From Candidatus Gottesmanbacteria bacterium (GTDB lineage Bacteria; Patescibacteriota; Microgenomatia; JACPZF01): 13,811 nt of DNA. The notes beneath the pieces were generated by a model. The model saw only the letters and a list, made by a program, of their open reading frames with translations. It was not told the origin of the DNA and ran no database searches. Positions 1 through 6,539 of the stretch are shown piece by piece. The DNA lies in NCBI GenBank assembly GCA_016195615.1, contig JACPZF010000054.1:1-13811 (forward strand). The letters run 5' to 3'. A program made the translations under genes and the position numbers. Within the stretch, counting starts at the first letter, position 1; every line of letters starts with the position of its first letter.

Positions 1-185
1 AAAGCTTTTGGAGGATTAGATTAAGAAGAGACTATCATTCTGCCATGTTCAAGGCTTTCGTCTATTTGGCACTTATTATTGTCTTAATAAGAAATTAGGA
101 GTTTTGAAATGACCTTGTATTATTAGAGTGATAATTGGTTCAATAATAGTGGATATTCTTCTTTAATTTTTCTTGTTTTGGTTTT

Positions 186-203
186 AGATGGTAAAATAAG
201 ATT
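186..203 (+). promoter_or_regulatory. Extended -10 promoter, nearly leaderless, for the HAD gene
   Basis: The sequence reads TGG then TAAAAT at 192-197, an extended -10 (TGn plus -10 box). The ATG follows only 6 nt after the box, so transcription would start at or next to the start codon. I see no good -35 and no Shine-Dalgarno sequence. The call rests on sequence pattern only. Confidence 0.45.
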
Positions 204-728
204 ATGCGTATCGGTATTGACATTGATGACGTGATGGTACGAAGCGGTCAGGTTTTCTACCAAAGAATAAACGAAAGGTTTGGTTTAAATATTGAATTTA
301 CCAAAGTTCCCTCTTTTAGCTACGTCGACGAACAAATCCTCAAAAAAGGTTATAGCCTTGAAGACTTTTATAAGTTCTTAACCGACATGCAAACCAAATC
401 GCCGTATCACAAGGAGCTGGTTTTGCGCCGGGGCGGGAGAGAAGCCATTAAAAGATTATATAAAAATGGTCATATTATTTATTTAATTTCCAACCGCCAT
501 ATTTTGATTTTGCCCTATACCACGGTCTGGTTAAAAAATATCGGCATTCTGCGCTATCTCTCTGGAGTTTTGCATAACACCTATACTCAAAAACCTTATG
601 ACCTTTTTAAAATCCGGGAAGCCAAAAGACTCAAAGTCGAGGTTTTCTTAGAAGACGCCTTGGATTATGCTCTGCCTTTAGCCCGAAACAAAATAGATGT
701 ATTAACGAATGAATTTTTAATCCTTTAA
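204..728 (+). CDS. HAD-superfamily 5'(3')-deoxyribonucleotidase-like protein (NT5C type)
   Basis: This 174-residue protein has the haloacid dehalogenase phosphatase layout. Motif I is at the N-terminus (IGIDIDD, with nucleophile D6 and acid/base D8), a motif II Ser lies in LISNR (S96), a candidate motif III Lys is K130 (QKPYDLF), and the acidic motif IV is LEDA (E150, D151). The short helical cap after motif I and the overall size fit the NT5C family, which removes phosphate from (deoxy)nucleoside monophosphates. The exact substrate cannot be read from sequence; other small HAD phosphatases are possible. It lies about 1.1 kb ahead of a ribonucleotide reductase operon but is separated from it by two other genes, so a nucleotide link is only suggestive. 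The start is the first ATG and sits right behind an extended -10 box, with no Shine-Dalgarno sequence. A degenerate TTTTAATC repeat overlaps its stop codon. Confidence 0.75.
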   Translation: MRIGIDIDDVMVRSGQVFYQRINERFGLNIEFTKVPSFSYVDEQILKKGYSLEDFYKFLTDMQTKSPYHKELVLRRGGREAIKRLYKNGHIIYLISNRHILILPYTTVWLKNIGILRYLSGVLHNTYTQKPYDLFKIREAKRLKVEVFLEDALDYALPLARNKIDVLTNEFLIL

Positions 729-747
729 TGTTTTAATCTTTTAATCC
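714..747. repeat. Degenerate TTTTAATC short tandem repeat
   Basis: Four imperfect copies of a T-rich unit (TTTTTAATCC, TTTAATG, TTTTAATC, TTTTAATCC) span the stop codon of the HAD gene and the gap to the convergent small secreted-protein gene. The style, and the string AATCCTTTAAT, recur in reverse complement in the riboswitch terminator loop near 6653-6701. Confidence 0.6.
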
Positions 748-755
748 GTTAACTG

Positions 756-1049
756 TTATTTCGGCTGACAAAAGCCGCTAGTTTCTTGTTCTTTCCGACA
801 GACAAGCCCTGGTGGGCAGGAAATATTTCCGATACCGCCGCAAAATTGCCCCACACCAAAGGGTTGATCAGAAGAAGTAGCAACCGGCTGTTCTTTCGTT
901 GCTGGAATTTCGCCGGACGCGGGTGGCGGAGTAGTGATGAAGGGTGTATCCACGGGTATATGTTTTTTAGGAGTGGTACCAATAGAAGCAATGGTTGCTA
1001 AAAAACCAATCGTAAAACCAGCCAAGACAATAATAAAAAAGCGTTTCAT
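756..1049 (-). CDS. Small secreted or membrane-anchored Cys-rich protein
   Basis: This 97-residue protein begins MKRFF followed by a hydrophobic stretch (about residues 4-24), either a signal peptide or an N-terminal anchor. A Pro/Thr/Ser-rich linker follows (about 26-66), then a compact C-terminal module with four cysteines (C70, C78, C84, C94) in the arrangement C-GGI-x4-CP-x-G-x2-C-x9-C. This CGGI..CPxGxxC pattern is known from small extracellular disulfide-bonded modules in bacterial lipoprotein-like proteins. There is no lipobox Cys at the end of the hydrophobic segment, so it is not an obvious lipoprotein. It probably acts outside the membrane; no function is known to me. It is divergent from the next secreted-protein gene, with 39 bp between the start codons. 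The overlapping antisense frames here look like shadows because only this frame gives a coherent export signal and cysteine module. Confidence 0.7.
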   Translation of the reverse strand: MKRFFIIVLAGFTIGFLATIASIGTTPKKHIPVDTPFITTPPPASGEIPATKEQPVATSSDQPFGVGQFCGGIGNISCPPGLVCRKEQETSGFCQPK

Positions 1050-1088
1050 AGCAAAGAGGACGTAATTAGTGTATAATAGTTACTCTTT
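1050..1088. promoter_or_regulatory. Compact divergent promoter with a symmetric -10 box
   Basis: The whole gap between two divergent start codons is 39 bp. TATAAT at 1072-1077 is a consensus -10 for the + strand gene, 11 nt before its ATG. The same bases read TATTAT on the minus strand, 22 nt before the minus gene's ATG. No convincing -35 or Shine-Dalgarno sequence is visible on either side. Confidence 0.5.
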
Positions 1089-1682
1089 ATGAAATTGGCA
1101 AGAAATCTATCTTTAGTCGCCTGTTCCATTTTTATTCTTTTGACAGTTACGGTGATGGTCAAAGCCCAAACGAGGGCCGAGATGGTCAAAGACAATGTCA
1201 AAAAGACGAGTGATTACGTTTTGCCTTTTCCCGGTATTCTTCCTGATAATGTTTTATATAACTTGAAAGTAGTTAGAGATAAGGTTTTTGAGTTTTTGAT
1301 CATTGATCCGGTTAAAAAAGCCGACTTCTATTTACTTCAGGCCGATAAAAGACTAGCTAGCGGCGAAGCGCTTATTAATAATTCTAAATTTCTTTTGGGC
1401 GAACAAACGATTAGCAAGGCGGAGAAGTATTTAATACAAGCTGTTGATATGGCGTCTGTGGCCAAAGCTCGGGGTAAAGAAGTAAACGACATTATGGAGA
1501 GGTTAAAAAAGGCCGGCCAAAAACACGCCGAGGTCATTAGCGCTTTGCAAAAAAGCAGTCCCGAATCGATTTCCGAAGGCCTTTTACTATCTTTATCTCT
1601 AAACGAAAAAGCGATCGCTGGTTTAAATAATCTCTTAGGGCCAAAAGAAGCAACAAGCTCTTCATCTTTAGCCCCCAAATAA
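1089..1682 (+). CDS. Secreted DUF5667-like protein
   Basis: The 197-residue product starts with a signal peptide (MKLAR, hydrophobic core about residues 7-24, cleavage plausible after VKA at residue 26). The mature part opens with a segment typical of the DUF5667 family: LPFPGILPDNVLYNLK at about 45-60, then RDKVFEFL and DPVKKADFYLLQADKRL at about 63-89. The rest is helical, with a Ser/Ala/Lys-rich tail. The family is exported, mainly alpha-helical and of unknown function, and is frequent in Patescibacteria and some Gram-positives. The protein probably sits outside the membrane. Its start codon lies 11 nt after a TATAAT box, so the transcript is nearly leaderless. It is divergent from the small Cys-rich secreted protein, which suggests the pair may be co-expressed at the cell surface. 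Confidence 0.75.
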   Translation: MKLARNLSLVACSIFILLTVTVMVKAQTRAEMVKDNVKKTSDYVLPFPGILPDNVLYNLKVVRDKVFEFLIIDPVKKADFYLLQADKRLASGEALINNSKFLLGEQTISKAEKYLIQAVDMASVAKARGKEVNDIMERLKKAGQKHAEVISALQKSSPESISEGLLLSLSLNEKAIAGLNNLLGPKEATSSSSLAPK

Positions 1683-1755
1683 AAAGATACCCTCTTATTG
1701 TTCACAAATTTTATTCTTACCAAAATTAGTTAATTTTTTTTGGATTTTTTCCTAG

Positions 1756-1794
1756 CAGCCGTTGAGCAAAAAAACTTCTTCAAGGCTGACTTTT
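1756..1794 (+). terminator. Hairpin, possible weak terminator
   Basis: CAGCC, a bulged G and TTGA at 1756-1765 pair with TCAAGGCTG at 1780-1788, a 9-bp stem with one bulge and a 14-nt A-rich loop, followed by acTTTT. It lies between the DUF5667-like gene and the nrdR promoter. The T-tract is short, so activity is uncertain. Confidence 0.3.
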
Positions 1795-1818
1795 AAGCTG
1801 GTCTATTTTAGTAGTAGT

Positions 1819-1853
1819 TTGACATATTGACACTCCACAATTTGTGTTATATC
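1819..1853 (+). promoter_or_regulatory. Probable nrdR operon promoter
   Basis: Two TTGACA hexamers lie 8 bp apart (1819-1824 and 1827-1832). An extended -10 candidate (TGT then TATATC) is at 1845-1853. Spacing from the second TTGACA to TATATC is 15 bp, or 17 bp to TATCTT at 1850-1855. Which pairing is used cannot be decided from sequence. Confidence 0.5.
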
Positions 1854-1879
1854 TTTTCTCAAGACACTACATATGGGGT
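1832..1879 (+). promoter_or_regulatory. Pair of degenerate NrdR boxes
   Basis: ACACTACATATGGGGT at 1864-1879 matches 13 of 16 positions of the NrdR-box consensus as I recall it (ACACWATATATWGTGT). ACTCCACAATTTGTGT at 1832-1847 matches 11 of 16. The gap between them is 16 bp (32 bp start to start), the known spacing of paired NrdR boxes, and they flank the -10 region. This suggests autoregulation of nrdR and control of nrdJ. Confidence 0.5.
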
Positions 1880-1885
1880 TTATTT

Positions 1886-2347
1886 ATGAAATGTCCGTAC
1901 TGCGGCAAAGACCAAAGCGAAGTTATTGAAACCAGAGACAACGACGACCTTTCGGCCACGAGAAGAAGACGCGAATGTACTGATTGTAAAAAACGCTTTA
2001 CGACCTACGAGAGGGTGGAAAACATTGAGCTGTTTGTAAGAAAAAAAGACCAAAGAAGAGAGCCCTTTAATCGGGAAAAACTGCGAGGCGGCATCATGAA
2101 GGCTTGTGAAAAAACTTCGGTGTCGCTAGAAGGAGTTGAAAAGATAATTGACGAGGTGGAAAGGGAGTTGCGATCGCAGGATAGTATCGAGGTAGATAGT
2201 AAAAAAATCGGCCAATTGGTCGCTAGCAAATTAAAAAAATACGATAAGGTTGCCTATATTCGATTTGCCAGTGTTTTTAGACAGTTTGTCGACGTTGAAG
2301 ATTTTGCCAGCGAAGCCCAGAAACTAAGTGAGTCCCCAAAAAGATAA
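1886..2347 (+). CDS. nrdR: Transcriptional repressor NrdR
   Basis: The 153-residue product has the full NrdR layout. A zinc ribbon lies at the N-terminus (CPYCG at 3-7 and CTDCKKRF, with the basic stretch ATRRRRE between the Cys pairs). An ATP-cone follows (from FVRKKDQRREPFNREKL to RFASVFRQF). NrdR senses (d)ATP through the cone and represses ribonucleotide reductase genes by binding paired NrdR boxes, two candidates for which lie just upstream. I chose the ATG at 1886 because family members begin MKCPYC; the reading frame is open further upstream but that extension does not look like NrdR. Only a weak GGGG lies about 8 nt before the start. nrdJ follows after 28 bp, so the two genes almost certainly share a transcript and a regulatory loop. 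Confidence 0.95.
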   Translation: MKCPYCGKDQSEVIETRDNDDLSATRRRRECTDCKKRFTTYERVENIELFVRKKDQRREPFNREKLRGGIMKACEKTSVSLEGVEKIIDEVERELRSQDSIEVDSKKIGQLVASKLKKYDKVAYIRFASVFRQFVDVEDFASEAQKLSESPKR

Positions 2348-2374
2348 ATTTCTAATTTCTAATTCTTAATTTCT
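2347..2374. repeat. Four-copy AATTTCT tandem repeat between nrdR and nrdJ
   Basis: Four 7-bp units (AATTTCT, AATTTCT, AATTCTT, AATTTCT) fill the whole gap from the last base of the nrdR stop codon to 1 nt before the nrdJ ATG. They occupy the space where a Shine-Dalgarno sequence should be. Two identical units recur at 13659-13672. Confidence 0.75.
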
Positions 2375-2375
2375 A

Positions 2376-5300
2376 ATGAATAAATTACTTATAAAAAAAA
2401 TTAAAAAACGCGACGGCCGGATTGTTGCTTTTGAACCGGAGAAGATTTTTAAAGCCATCGAGATGTCAGGAAGCGACACAGGAGAGTACCAAAGTAGCAC
2501 CGCGAGAAAAATCTGCGATAATGTTTTGGAAAAGATCGCCATAAAATATAAAGAAGGCAGTATTCCTTCGGTTGAAGAAATCCAAGATGTTGTCGAGCCG
2601 ACGATTGCCGAAGCGGGTTTTTTTGCTACCGCCAAACACTATATTCTCTACCGCCAGGAACACGCCAAAATCAGAAAAGCCCAAGTAGCTCTGGGTATTC
2701 CCGATGACGTAGGTTTGCCTCTTAACAGTCTACGAGTCTTAGAAGCGCGCTACTTAGTTCGCGACCAAAAACGAAATATTAAAGAAAGCCCCAGACAGTT
2801 ATTTGAAAGAGTGGCGCGCACCATTGCCACCATGGAAAAAAAGTGGGGCGGAGACAAAGCCAAAAAGAAATACGAAGAAGAGTTCTTCGGCATGATGACG
2901 AGGCGCGAATTTATTCCCAACTCGCCGACCCTCATGAATGCCGGAACGGGAAGCGGACAACTCTCGGCGTGTTTTGTTATTCCGGTAGCAGATGATATGG
3001 GTGAAATTTTTAACGCGGTAAGAGCGGCAGCTTTAATCCACCAAACCGGCGGCGGCACGGGATTTAGTTTTTCACGCCTTCGACCAAAAGGCGACGTGGT
3101 CGGATCAACCGGCGGTATCGCTTCAGGACCAGTTTCTTTCATGCGCGTTTTTAATATGGCCACCGAGGTAATCAAGCAAGGTGGCAAAAGACGCGGGGCC
3201 AACATGGGAATTTTAAGAGTCGACCATCCGGATATTTTAGATTTTATTTCCTGCAAAGAGGACATGGTTTCGATAACCAATTTTAATATTTCCGTAACCG
3301 TAACGGAGAAGTTTATGAAAGCCGTTGAAAAGAACGCCGAATACGAACTCATTAATCCCCACACCAAAGAAGTTGCCGGAAAACTAAACGCGAGAATGGT
3401 TTTTGATTTAATTGTTTTAAACGCCTGGAAAAACGGCGACCCGGGAATTATTTTTATCGATCGCATTAACCGGGATAATCCCACTTCACACATTGCCGAA
3501 ATCGAAGCGACCAATCCCTGTATCGCCAAAGGAACCTTTGTTTGTACAAATCAGTGTCTGGTTCCCATTAATGAGGTGGTAGATAAACAAAACGAAAAAT
3601 CATGGAAGCTTTTAGTAGATCATCGGGTAACAGGAGGCGAAGGCACTCATTTTTGGTCTTTGGCGGGAGCTTATTCCCAAGGCAAAAAGAACGTATGGAA
3701 ATTAACCACTAAAAGCGGGTTTTCTTTAGCGGCCACCCCCGACCATAAAATTATGACCACCCGCGGCTGGGTAGAGTTGGCCAAACTTAAGTCGGGAGAG
3801 GATAAGGTTTTACTTCAGCCCCAAGCAGGCGTTTACGGTCATGATAAAAAATTACCTTTTGTTCCTCAAAACTTGGTTAGCGGGCAAAACGGCCGCGTTT
3901 ATCGGTTTAATTTTCCCAACGAGTGGTCAAAAGAATTAGGACAAGTTCTAGGATTATTAGTAGGAGATGGATGGTTGAGAACAGGAGATAAAAACTGCCG
4001 AGTAGGATTCACTTTTTCTGATGAAGATAAAAAACTTTTAGATTATTTCCGTCCCATTCTTAACAAATGGTACGGACGAGACATTAAATCGGTGAATCGA
4101 AAAAATACGGTTTGGCATTTATCTTACCACGGAAAATTTTTCTGTGGTTTCTTTCAAGAATTAGGAGTAAAAGGCGTAAAGGCCATAGAAAAAGAAGTGC
4201 CAAAAAGTATTTTTGCGGCACCAAAAGAAGGAGTGGTTGGGTTTTTGCAAGGAATTTTTAGCGCCGATGGTACAGTGCGCAATAGCAAAAAAAGCAACAG
4301 TGACTGGCTTGCTTTAACCTCAAAAAGTAAAAAATTATTAGAGGGAGTACAACTTTTATTACTAAACTTAGGAATTAAAAGCCGGATTTTTGATCGCAGC
4401 CGAAAACCGAGAAAAGCAATGTTTCCTTATCTGAATAAAAATGGCCAACGCAAAACTTATACAACCGACGGAATTCTTTACGAGTTAGGAATTTTTGGCG
4501 AGTTTCGAGAAAAATTTAAAACAGAAATAAGGTTTCTTAGCAAGAAAAAACAAGATCGACTAAACGATATCCATCATCGGATAAGACTTTCCCACCAAGA
4601 CCAGTTTTTAGATCCGGTTTTATCGGTAGAGAAATGGGGGAAGGACGATGTCTATGATTTGACCGAAGCGGTTAGTCATTCTATGATTGTTAACGGGATT
4701 GTGGCGCACCAGTGCGGTGAACAACCACTTATGCCATATGATTCCTGTAATTTAGGAAGCATTAATTTAGACCAGATGCTCAAAGTTAAAGGATTTGACG
4801 AAAAGACGAAGACAACTAAATACGAAATCGATTGGGAAAAATTAGAAAAGACTACCAGGTTGTCGACGAGATTTCTCGACGACGTCATTGAAGCCAATAA
4901 ATTTCCTTTAGGAGAAATTGATAAAGTCGTTCGGGCCAACCGGACCGTTGGTTTAGGAATTATGGGTTGGGCTGATCTTTTGGTTGATTTAAGAATTCCC
5001 TACATGAGTAACGAGGCGGTAAGCCTGGGAGAAAAAGTGATGAAATTTATTACGGAAAAAGGTCGAGACGAATCGGTTAAGATGGGTAAAGAAAGAGGTT
5101 CGTTTAAAAACTTTCCGGGCAGCTCTTGGCAAAAAAAAGGCTATAAATATATGCGTAACCGCACAGTAACGACCATTGCGCCAACCGGAACGATTGGTTT
5201 AATTGCCGATTGCTCGCAGGGCATCGAGCCGATTTTTGCCCTGGCGCATTTAAGACGATCAAGTCTTGCTGCCCAAGAGAATCTTGGCGACGAGCTTTAT

Positions 5301-5924
5301 TATACCTATCAAAAATTTGAAGAAGAATTAAAAAGACGAAGTCTTTACAGTGAAGAATTAATGGCAGAGGTAGCCAAAAGCGGCGCCGTTGGCCATCTTA
5401 ATCACGGACTGCCAGAAGATTTAAAAAAGATTTATGTAACCGCCCACGAGATAACACCAATCTGGCATCTTAAAATGCAGGCGGCGTTTCAAAAATACAC
5501 CGACAACGCCGTCTCCAAAACGGTTAATTTCGCCAAAGAAGCAATGACCCAAGATGTCGAAGAAGTCTATATGTTGGCCTATAAACTTGGCTGTAAAGGA
5601 GTGACGATTTATCGCGATTCTTCCCGACCCAACCAGGTTTTAAATCTTGACGTTACTGGTAGGAAAAAACACGAGGAGGAAAAAAAGACAGTCCCGCAAA
5701 TTGTAACAAACGGCAATGGCAATGGGAATGGCAACGGATATTCCCATACCGTCATTGACGAACCGCCATCAGCGCCAGCCACCGATACCAGACATGCTTA
5801 TATGATGGCTTCTTTGCCGAGAGAAAAAACGACCACGAACTGTCCTACCTGCGGCGGCCTTCTAGCTCATCACGAAGGCTGCGTGACGTGTTTAAACTGT
5901 GGTTATTCGTACTGCAGTGTTTAG
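2376..5924 (+). CDS. nrdJ: Adenosylcobalamin-dependent (class II) ribonucleotide reductase with intein
   Basis: The 1182-residue precursor gives a 784-residue enzyme once the 398-residue intein is removed. The enzyme reduces ribonucleotides to deoxyribonucleotides with a thiyl radical generated from adenosylcobalamin. In order: an N-terminal ATP-cone (about 4-100, starting KKIKKRDGRIVAFEPEKI); the catalytic barrel with NSPTLMNAG and LSACFV (first redox Cys), then the GGGTGFSFSRLRP segment; the intein at 382-779; NPC|GEQPL with the active-site Cys; the second redox Cys in YDSCNLGSINL; and APTGTIGLIADCSQGIEP. A five-fold Asn-Gly linker (5709-5738) leads to a C-terminal Cys-rich zinc-ribbon-like tail (CPTCGG, CVTCLNCGYSYC), typical of NrdJ and likely used for reduction by thioredoxin-like partners. 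No Shine-Dalgarno sequence precedes the ATG; a 7-bp repeat fills the gap after nrdR. The stop overlaps the ribosome site of pduO. Confidence 0.95.
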   Translation: MNKLLIKKIKKRDGRIVAFEPEKIFKAIEMSGSDTGEYQSSTARKICDNVLEKIAIKYKEGSIPSVEEIQDVVEPTIAEAGFFATAKHYILYRQEHAKIRKAQVALGIPDDVGLPLNSLRVLEARYLVRDQKRNIKESPRQLFERVARTIATMEKKWGGDKAKKKYEEEFFGMMTRREFIPNSPTLMNAGTGSGQLSACFVIPVADDMGEIFNAVRAAALIHQTGGGTGFSFSRLRPKGDVVGSTGGIASGPVSFMRVFNMATEVIKQGGKRRGANMGILRVDHPDILDFISCKEDMVSITNFNISVTVTEKFMKAVEKNAEYELINPHTKEVAGKLNARMVFDLIVLNAWKNGDPGIIFIDRINRDNPTSHIAEIEATNPCIAKGTFVCTNQCLVPINEVVDKQNEKSWKLLVDHRVTGGEGTHFWSLAGAYSQGKKNVWKLTTKSGFSLAATPDHKIMTTRGWVELAKLKSGEDKVLLQPQAGVYGHDKKLPFVPQNLVSGQNGRVYRFNFPNEWSKELGQVLGLLVGDGWLRTGDKNCRVGFTFSDEDKKLLDYFRPILNKWYGRDIKSVNRKNTVWHLSYHGKFFCGFFQELGVKGVKAIEKEVPKSIFAAPKEGVVGFLQGIFSADGTVRNSKKSNSDWLALTSKSKKLLEGVQLLLLNLGIKSRIFDRSRKPRKAMFPYLNKNGQRKTYTTDGILYELGIFGEFREKFKTEIRFLSKKKQDRLNDIHHRIRLSHQDQFLDPVLSVEKWGKDDVYDLTEAVSHSMIVNGIVAHQCGEQPLMPYDSCNLGSINLDQMLKVKGFDEKTKTTKYEIDWEKLEKTTRLSTRFLDDVIEANKFPLGEIDKVVRANRTVGLGIMGWADLLVDLRIPYMSNEAVSLGEKVMKFITEKGRDESVKMGKERGSFKNFPGSSWQKKGYKYMRNRTVTTIAPTGTIGLIADCSQGIEPIFALAHLRRSSLAAQENLGDELYYTYQKFEEELKRRSLYSEELMAEVAKSGAVGHLNHGLPEDLKKIYVTAHEITPIWHLKMQAAFQKYTDNAVSKTVNFAKEAMTQDVEEVYMLAYKLGCKGVTIYRDSSRPNQVLNLDVTGRKKHEEEKKTVPQIVTNGNGNGNGNGYSHTVIDEPPSAPATDTRHAYMMASLPREKTTTNCPTCGGLLAHHEGCVTCLNCGYSYCSV
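3519..4712 (+). mobile_element. LAGLIDADG homing-endonuclease intein in NrdJ
   Basis: This in-frame 398-residue intein starts at Cys1 (CIAKGTFVC) and ends in NGIVAHQ, before Cys+1 of CGEQPL. Splicing motifs visible: block A Cys1; block B TPDH (T73, H76, intein numbering); block F VYDLTEAVSHS; and block G with penultimate His397 and terminal Gln398 instead of the usual Asn. The middle carries two dodecapeptide motifs, GLLVGDG (D150) and GIFSADG (D250), of a LAGLIDADG endonuclease, both with the acidic residue kept, so the endonuclease may be active. Joining the flanks restores the standard NPCGEQPL sequence of ribonucleotide reductases. The insertion is directly in front of the Cys that corresponds to the thiyl-radical Cys of class II enzymes (C322 in Thermotoga NrdJ, from memory), so the enzyme is inactive until spliced. 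Confidence 0.93.
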
Positions 5925-5931
5925 GAGGGGC

Positions 5932-6528
5932 GTGAAAATTTATACCAGAACAGGAGACGGCGGTCAGACGAGTTTATACGGCGGTAAAAGAGTTTTAAAA
6001 TCAGATTTAAGAATTGAAGCCTACGGCAGTGTAGATGAGTTAAATAGTGTAGTTGGCGTAGTAATAACAGAAAGTCAAAAGAACAAAACAACAAAAATAT
6101 TGTTCGAGCGAAGCGAGAACTTCTCACTGCGTTCGAAGAATAATTTAATTTCTTTTGAAGAGGTTTTGCTAGAAATACAAGGAGATTTACTATTAATTGG
6201 AAGTTTATTGGCTGGGTACAAAATATCAAGTATTAAATATCAAGTATTAAGTAGTAAAAAATTAGAGAATTTGATCGATAATTTAGAAAAAGGCCTACCA
6301 GAACTGAGAAATTTTATCCTCCCGGGAGGAAGCAGAACCGGAAGCCTACTGCATTTAGCCAGAACAATTTGCCGTAGGGCCGAAAGAAGAGTGGTAGAGT
6401 TAAATCAAAAAGAAACCATTGACAAAAACATTATTATTTATTTAAATCGCTTATCAGATTTGCTTTTTGTAATGGCCAGGTTTGTCAATAAAGAAGAAGG
6501 AATTAAAGAAATAGTTTGGAAAATTTAA
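5932..6528 (+). CDS. pduO: Cob(I)alamin adenosyltransferase, PduO type
   Basis: The product transfers the adenosyl group of ATP to cob(I)alamin, making the adenosylcobalamin that NrdJ needs. From the GTG start it is 198 residues. It shows the ATP-binding N-terminus IYTRTGDGGQTSLYGG, the RIEAYGSVDELNS segment, the IQGDLLLIGSLLA helix, and the C-terminal LPGGSRTGSLLHLARTICRRAERRV signature. I chose GTG at 5932 because family members start M-KIYT(R/K)TGD and AGGAGGGG lies just in front, overlapping the nrdJ stop codon; an in-frame ATG at 5899 would add 11 unrelated residues from within nrdJ. Two odd insertions sit in normally variable parts: a 45-nt palindrome (residues 56-71) and a 14-bp perfect tandem duplication (6222-6249). 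The overlap with nrdJ indicates translational coupling. Confidence 0.92.
   Translation: MKIYTRTGDGGQTSLYGGKRVLKSDLRIEAYGSVDELNSVVGVVITESQKNKTTKILFERSENFSLRSKNNLISFEEVLLEIQGDLLLIGSLLAGYKISSIKYQVLSSKKLENLIDNLEKGLPELRNFILPGGSRTGSLLHLARTICRRAERRVVELNQKETIDKNIIIYLNRLSDLLFVMARFVNKEEGIKEIVWKI
6098..6142. repeat. In-frame palindromic element inside pduO
   Basis: Bases i and j with i+j=12240 pair across this 45-nt stretch centred on 6120: 18 Watson-Crick pairs, one G-T and three mismatches out of 22. The outer arm TATTGTTCGA pairs with TCGAAGAATA, and the inner GAGAA with TTCTC. It is translated as residues 56-71 of PduO, in a segment that ordinary PduO proteins would not be expected to need. This resembles the palindromic elements that insert in frame into Rickettsia genes; that relationship is by analogy only. 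Confidence 0.75.
6222..6249. repeat. Perfect 14-bp tandem duplication inside pduO
   Basis: AATATCAAGTATTA occurs twice back to back (6222-6235 and 6236-6249). Because 14 is not a multiple of 3, the two copies are read in different frames. They encode most of the segment KISSIKYQVLSS between two helices of the adenosyltransferase. Confidence 0.85.
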
Positions 6529-6539
6529 CAATCTAAAAT

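Noticed and set aside
1..203. Possible gene fragment at the left edge
   Set aside because: Stops occur in short intervals and no conserved motif, tRNA or clear hairpin is visible; left unannotated apart from the -10 of the HAD gene.
786..1001. + strand open frame opposite the small Cys-rich gene
   Set aside because: The minus-strand frame has a signal peptide, linker and four-Cys module; this frame has no coherent features and crosses the minus gene throughout.
2347..2374. CRISPR-like or phage-type repeat
   Set aside because: Units are only 7 bp with no spacers; it is a simple tandem repeat.
2750..3529. 259-residue minus-strand open frame inside nrdJ
   Set aside because: It is a shadow of the well-conserved NrdJ coding frame; no domain, start signal or promoter supports it.
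5899..5931. Upstream ATG start for PduO inside nrdJ
   Set aside because: Family members start at the KIYT segment and the Shine-Dalgarno sequence lies before the GTG at 5932.
6098..6142. Frameshift or pseudogene in pduO caused by the insertions
   Set aside because: The frame is intact through both insertions and all conserved PduO segments follow in order.
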